A stretch of DNA of 8,565 bases, taken from NCBI GenBank assembly GCA_026195755.1, contig JAPHRL010000098.1, forward strand, positions 1 to 8,565, given 5' to 3'. The notes under the pieces were generated by a model. The model saw only the letters and a program-made list of their open reading frames with translations. It made no database searches and had not been told where the DNA came from. Every line of letters begins with the position of its first letter. The stretch's first letter is position 1. This document shows, one piece after another, positions 5,949-8,565 of this stretch. Origin of the DNA: Kangiella sp. (GTDB lineage: Bacteria > Pseudomonadota > Gammaproteobacteria > Enterobacterales > Kangiellaceae). Both the position numbers and the translations under genes were made by a program.

Positions 5949-7663
5949 TGCGTAGTAGCCAATACTTACTTTCCACACAAAGAGAAGATCCAAGCGACGC
6001 CGAGCTGATTAGCCATAAATTAATGCTCCGTGCCGGCATGATCCGCAAAATTGCTTCCGGCATGTACACCTGGCTGCCCACCGGTTTGCGCGTATTGCGT
6101 AAAGTCGAAGCCATTGTTCGAGATGAAATGAACAAAGCTGGTGCCATAGAATTATTAATGCCTGGCGTACAGCCTTCTGAACTATGGGAAGAATCAGGCC
6201 GCTGGGATCAGTTTGGTCCTGAGCTGCTTCGCTTTAAAGATCGCCATGGTCGCGACTTTTGCCTGGGCCCAACCCACGAAGAAATCATTACGGCCTTGAT
6301 TCGCGACGAGATTAATAGCTACAAGCAACTGCCAGCAAGTTTTTATCAAATCCAGACCAAGTTCCGTGATGAAGTACGCCCTCGTTTCGGCGTCATGCGA
6401 GCACGCGAATTCTTGATGAAGGACGCCTACTCATTCCACATTGACGAAGAGTCATCGTCAAAGACCTACCAGGTGATGCATCAGGCCTACTGTAATATTT
6501 TCGAGCGTATTGGCTTGGATTATCGTCCAGTGTTGGCGGATACCGGTGCCATCGGTGGCAGCAACTCACATGAGTTCCATGTGTTAGCAGAATCAGGCGA
6601 AGATGCGATTGCTTTCAGTACAGAAAGTGACTACGCCGCCAATATTGAAAAAGCGCAGAGTCTCGCGCCACAAAATGAAGCTGCTGCCCCGACCCAGGAT
6701 TTAACCAAAGTCGAAACCCCGAATACTAAGTCCATTAAACAGGTTTGTGAATTACTGAAAGTGGAACCACATCAAACGATAAAAACCTTATTAGTGGTGG
6801 GTGAAGACGAAAACAATCCAGTGGTGGCTTTATGTTTACGTGGTGACCATGAGCTTAATGAAATTAAGGCTGGCAAACATCCGTTAGTCGCAGAGCCGGT
6901 ACAGCTGATTTCTGATGAAGAGGTTAAGTCTGTGGCAGGTTGCGACGCCGGCTCGGTTGGACCATCTGGTCTAGATATTCCTATCATAGTGGATCGTGAT
7001 GCGGCGGTACTGAGTGACTTTGTCTGTGGCGCCAATGACACTGGCTTCCATTTCACAGGCGCTAACTGGCAACGTGATGCCCAGATCAACGAGGTCATGG
7101 ATATTCGTAACGTTGTTGCCGGAGATACTAGCCCCGATGGTAAAGGTGTTCTAGAAATAAAACGCGGAATTGAAGTCGGCCATATCTTCCAACTTGGCAC
7201 AAAGTACTCGGAAGCCATGAACTGCAAAGTGCTCGATCAAAACGGCAAAGCCGTTACTTTAGCAATGGGTTGTTACGGTGTTGGAGTGTCGCGTATTGTT
7301 GCCGCAGCCATTGAACAAAACTACGATGACAGCGGAATCATCTGGCCACAAGCTATCGCGCCCTTCCAGATTGCGATTATTCCAATGAATATGCATCGCT
7401 CGGAGCAAGTTCAACAGGTTGCTGAGCAACTGTATCAGGATCTACAGGCCCTTGGCATTGATGTGATATTTGATGATCGCAAAGAACGCCCGGGGGTTAT
7501 GTTTGCTGATATGGAATTAATTGGTGTTCCTCACCGTTTAGTGGTCAGCGAACGTGGATTGGAGAACGGAACTATCGAATATAAGAACCGCCAAAACACT
7601 GCTAAAGATGACGTCAGCGTAGAAAATGTTGTAGATTATATGCAAGGGTTGTTACAACAATAA
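5948..7663 (+). CDS. proS: Prolyl-tRNA synthetase (bacterial type with editing domain)
   Basis: ProRS charges tRNA-Pro with proline in the cytoplasm and hydrolyses mischarged Ala-tRNA-Pro. The 571-residue product begins MRSSQYLLST, matching E. coli MRTSQYLLST, which fixes the start at 5948. The class II catalytic core shows LRAGMIRK and the motif 1 area (about 28-90), GPTHEE at 108-112, and motif 2 as KFRDEVRPRFGVMR followed by REFLMKDAYSF (138-163). The YbaK-like editing insertion lies at about 224-407, with the known editing residue Lys279 in QTIKTLLV and His368 in GFHF. GHIFQLGTKYSEAM at 411-424, AMGCYGVGVSR at 439-449 and motif 3 complete the core, and the C-terminal anticodon-binding domain (about 470-571) includes DDRKERPGVMFADMELIG. 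Only a weak GAGTG ribosome site precedes the ATG. The lytic transglycosylase gene follows after 5 bases. Confidence 0.98.
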   Translation: MRSSQYLLSTQREDPSDAELISHKLMLRAGMIRKIASGMYTWLPTGLRVLRKVEAIVRDEMNKAGAIELLMPGVQPSELWEESGRWDQFGPELLRFKDRHGRDFCLGPTHEEIITALIRDEINSYKQLPASFYQIQTKFRDEVRPRFGVMRAREFLMKDAYSFHIDEESSSKTYQVMHQAYCNIFERIGLDYRPVLADTGAIGGSNSHEFHVLAESGEDAIAFSTESDYAANIEKAQSLAPQNEAAAPTQDLTKVETPNTKSIKQVCELLKVEPHQTIKTLLVVGEDENNPVVALCLRGDHELNEIKAGKHPLVAEPVQLISDEEVKSVAGCDAGSVGPSGLDIPIIVDRDAAVLSDFVCGANDTGFHFTGANWQRDAQINEVMDIRNVVAGDTSPDGKGVLEIKRGIEVGHIFQLGTKYSEAMNCKVLDQNGKAVTLAMGCYGVGVSRIVAAAIEQNYDDSGIIWPQAIAPFQIAIIPMNMHRSEQVQQVAEQLYQDLQALGIDVIFDDRKERPGVMFADMELIGVPHRLVVSERGLENGTIEYKNRQNTAKDDVSVENVVDYMQGLLQQ

Positions 7664-7668
7664 GTGCT

Positions 7669-8262
7669 ATGACGTTAAGCAATATGACACTCAAAGGAAC
7701 TATTATCGTTATTGCTCTTGTCGCTTTGGCTGGTTTCACTGGAATCGGCCAGGCTCAAGAGCGACCAAACCAAGCTTTCTATGATGAGCTAAAAGCTCTG
7801 ATGGAAGCCGAGAATCATTTTGTTGATCGCTATGATGCCGAAGTCTGGATGAAGGACATGTCGGGACGACTCAAGCGTCGAGCCCCTCATATCCCCGAAG
7901 ACGAACGCCTAAAAATTCTGACGCTGGTGCATCGCTATGCCAGCCAAACCGGTGTTGATCCTCAACTGGTGCTGGCCATTATGGAAGTGGAAAGTAACTT
8001 CGATCGCTATGCCCTGTCGGTCGCCAATGCTCGTGGGTTAATGCAGATCATGCCTTTCTGGAAAGATGAGATCGGTCATCAAAAAGACTCGCTTTTTGAT
8101 ATGGAGACCAATGTCAGGTATGGCTGCTATATCCTTAAACTCTATCTGGATATGGAAAAAGGTAACCTGACTTATGCACTAGGTCGCTATAATGGTTCTC
8201 GCGGCAGAGCAAAATATCCCAATAAAGTTTATGCCGCCTTGCGCAAGCGCTGGGCACTTTAA
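7669..8262 (+). CDS. Lytic transglycosylase, SLT domain (family 1)
   Basis: The 197-residue product should cleave the MurNAc-GlcNAc bond of peptidoglycan and leave 1,6-anhydroMurNAc, acting in the periplasm. The SLT fold occupies about 83-195: AIMEVESNF places the catalytic Glu at 108 in the family's ExS signature, ARGLMQIMPFW at 121-131 is the glycan-binding block, and GRYNGSRGRAKYPNKVY at 172-188 stands where most relatives have the AYNAG motif. The N-terminus has a hydrophobic stretch (about 9-25) followed by GQA-QE, a likely signal peptidase I site after Ala29. No lipobox cysteine is present, so this is not an MltC/MltE-type lipoprotein. It lacks the long helical superhelix of Slt70. The ATG at 7669 is 5 bases after proS and lacks a ribosome site; ATG at 7684 is the alternative. 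Translational coupling to proS is likely. Confidence 0.9.
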   Translation: MTLSNMTLKGTIIVIALVALAGFTGIGQAQERPNQAFYDELKALMEAENHFVDRYDAEVWMKDMSGRLKRRAPHIPEDERLKILTLVHRYASQTGVDPQLVLAIMEVESNFDRYALSVANARGLMQIMPFWKDEIGHQKDSLFDMETNVRYGCYILKLYLDMEKGNLTYALGRYNGSRGRAKYPNKVYAALRKRWAL

Positions 8263-8268
8263 GTATCA

Positions 8269-8565
8269 ATGACTGATAACGCCTCAATTCCAGGATTAAT
8301 CCTAAGTGGTGGTGGTGCGCGTGCCGCCTATCAAGTGGGCGTTTTAAAAGCTGTTTCAGAAATTCTAGAGCAACCCGAGCAATCCCCTTTTCGAATTGTT
8401 AGTGGCACTTCCGCCGGAGCAATCAACTCCTGTGCAGTTGCTGAACACAGCCACCGTTTTGATGAAGGTATCAAGCGACTGGAACAGATCTGGATCAACT
8501 TAACTCCCGAACAGGTCTACCACACTAAGTTATCTCAGTTACTCGGTAATGCCTTTCGCTGGTTC
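8269..8565 (+). CDS. Patatin-like phospholipase, N-terminal part (runs off the right edge)
   Basis: The 99 visible codons open a patatin-family serine hydrolase, enzymes that cleave acyl esters of phospholipids or related lipids with a Ser-Asp dyad. GLILSGGGARAAYQVGVL at 9-26 holds the oxyanion-hole glycines (GGGARA, 14-19), and IVSGTSAGAIN at 43-53 holds the nucleophile elbow with Ser48. The catalytic Asp (DG motif) would lie beyond the window. There is no signal peptide, so the protein probably starts in the cytoplasm. The ATG is 6 bases after the transglycosylase stop, without a clear ribosome site, suggesting the same transcript as proS. RssA-type and other bacterial patatins share these motifs, so the subfamily is open. 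Confidence 0.92.
   Translation, partial: MTDNASIPGLILSGGGARAAYQVGVLKAVSEILEQPEQSPFRIVSGTSAGAINSCAVAEHSHRFDEGIKRLEQIWINLTPEQVYHTKLSQLLGNAFRWF

Noticed and set aside
6772..7227. Minus-strand 151-residue reading frame inside proS
   Set aside because: It lies wholly opposite the well-supported ProRS editing domain and has a low-complexity Ser/Pro/Thr-rich composition typical of an antisense shadow.
1..8565. Search for a mobile element, defence system, CRISPR array or other unusual system
   Set aside because: All long reading frames are explained by recognisable core or metabolic genes plus one small lipoprotein; no transposase, integrase, regularly spaced repeat or composition break was seen by eye.

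Overview
The window reads as ordinary chromosomal DNA from a gammaproteobacterium of moderate GC content. AspRS and ProRS both resemble the E. coli enzymes closely; ProRS keeps the full editing insertion and differs by one residue from the E. coli length as I recall it. DapE is also of proteobacterial type. A marine Kangiella-like lineage would fit the gene content, but that is only an impression. I see no insertion sequence, CRISPR array, tRNA, rRNA, phage gene or integration scar, and no gene-free stretch longer than about 275 bases.

Layout from left to right: (1) The 5' part of aspS on the minus strand runs off the left edge. (2) A 274-base divergent intergenic region carries a good minus-strand promoter candidate for aspS. 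(3) A 565-residue fusion of a PlsC-type O-acyltransferase and a GNAT-type N-acyltransferase follows on the plus strand, with the architecture of the bifunctional ornithine-lipid synthase OlsF. (4) dapE lies convergent on the minus strand, and a 9-bp perfect hairpin sits across its last codons. (5) A divergent plus-strand gene encodes a secreted amidohydrolase of the YtcJ/COG1574 type. (6) A small minus-strand gene encodes an 80-residue lipoprotein of unknown role. (7) A compact plus-strand run follows: proS, then a lytic transglycosylase 5 bases later, then a patatin-like phospholipase 6 bases later, which runs off the right edge.

Several products bear on the cell envelope: ornithine-lipid synthesis, diaminopimelate for peptidoglycan and lysine, peptidoglycan cleavage, a lipoprotein, and a lipid-acting patatin hydrolase. 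The rest are two aminoacyl-tRNA synthetases and a probable secreted hydrolase. I find no evidence of a previously undescribed multi-gene system. The points most worth checking are the DapE translation start (a strong ribosome site marks a 26-residue N-terminal extension), a possible 10-codon leader ORF overlapping the proS start, the unplaced small lipoprotein, and the tight joining of proS to two envelope and lipid enzyme genes.
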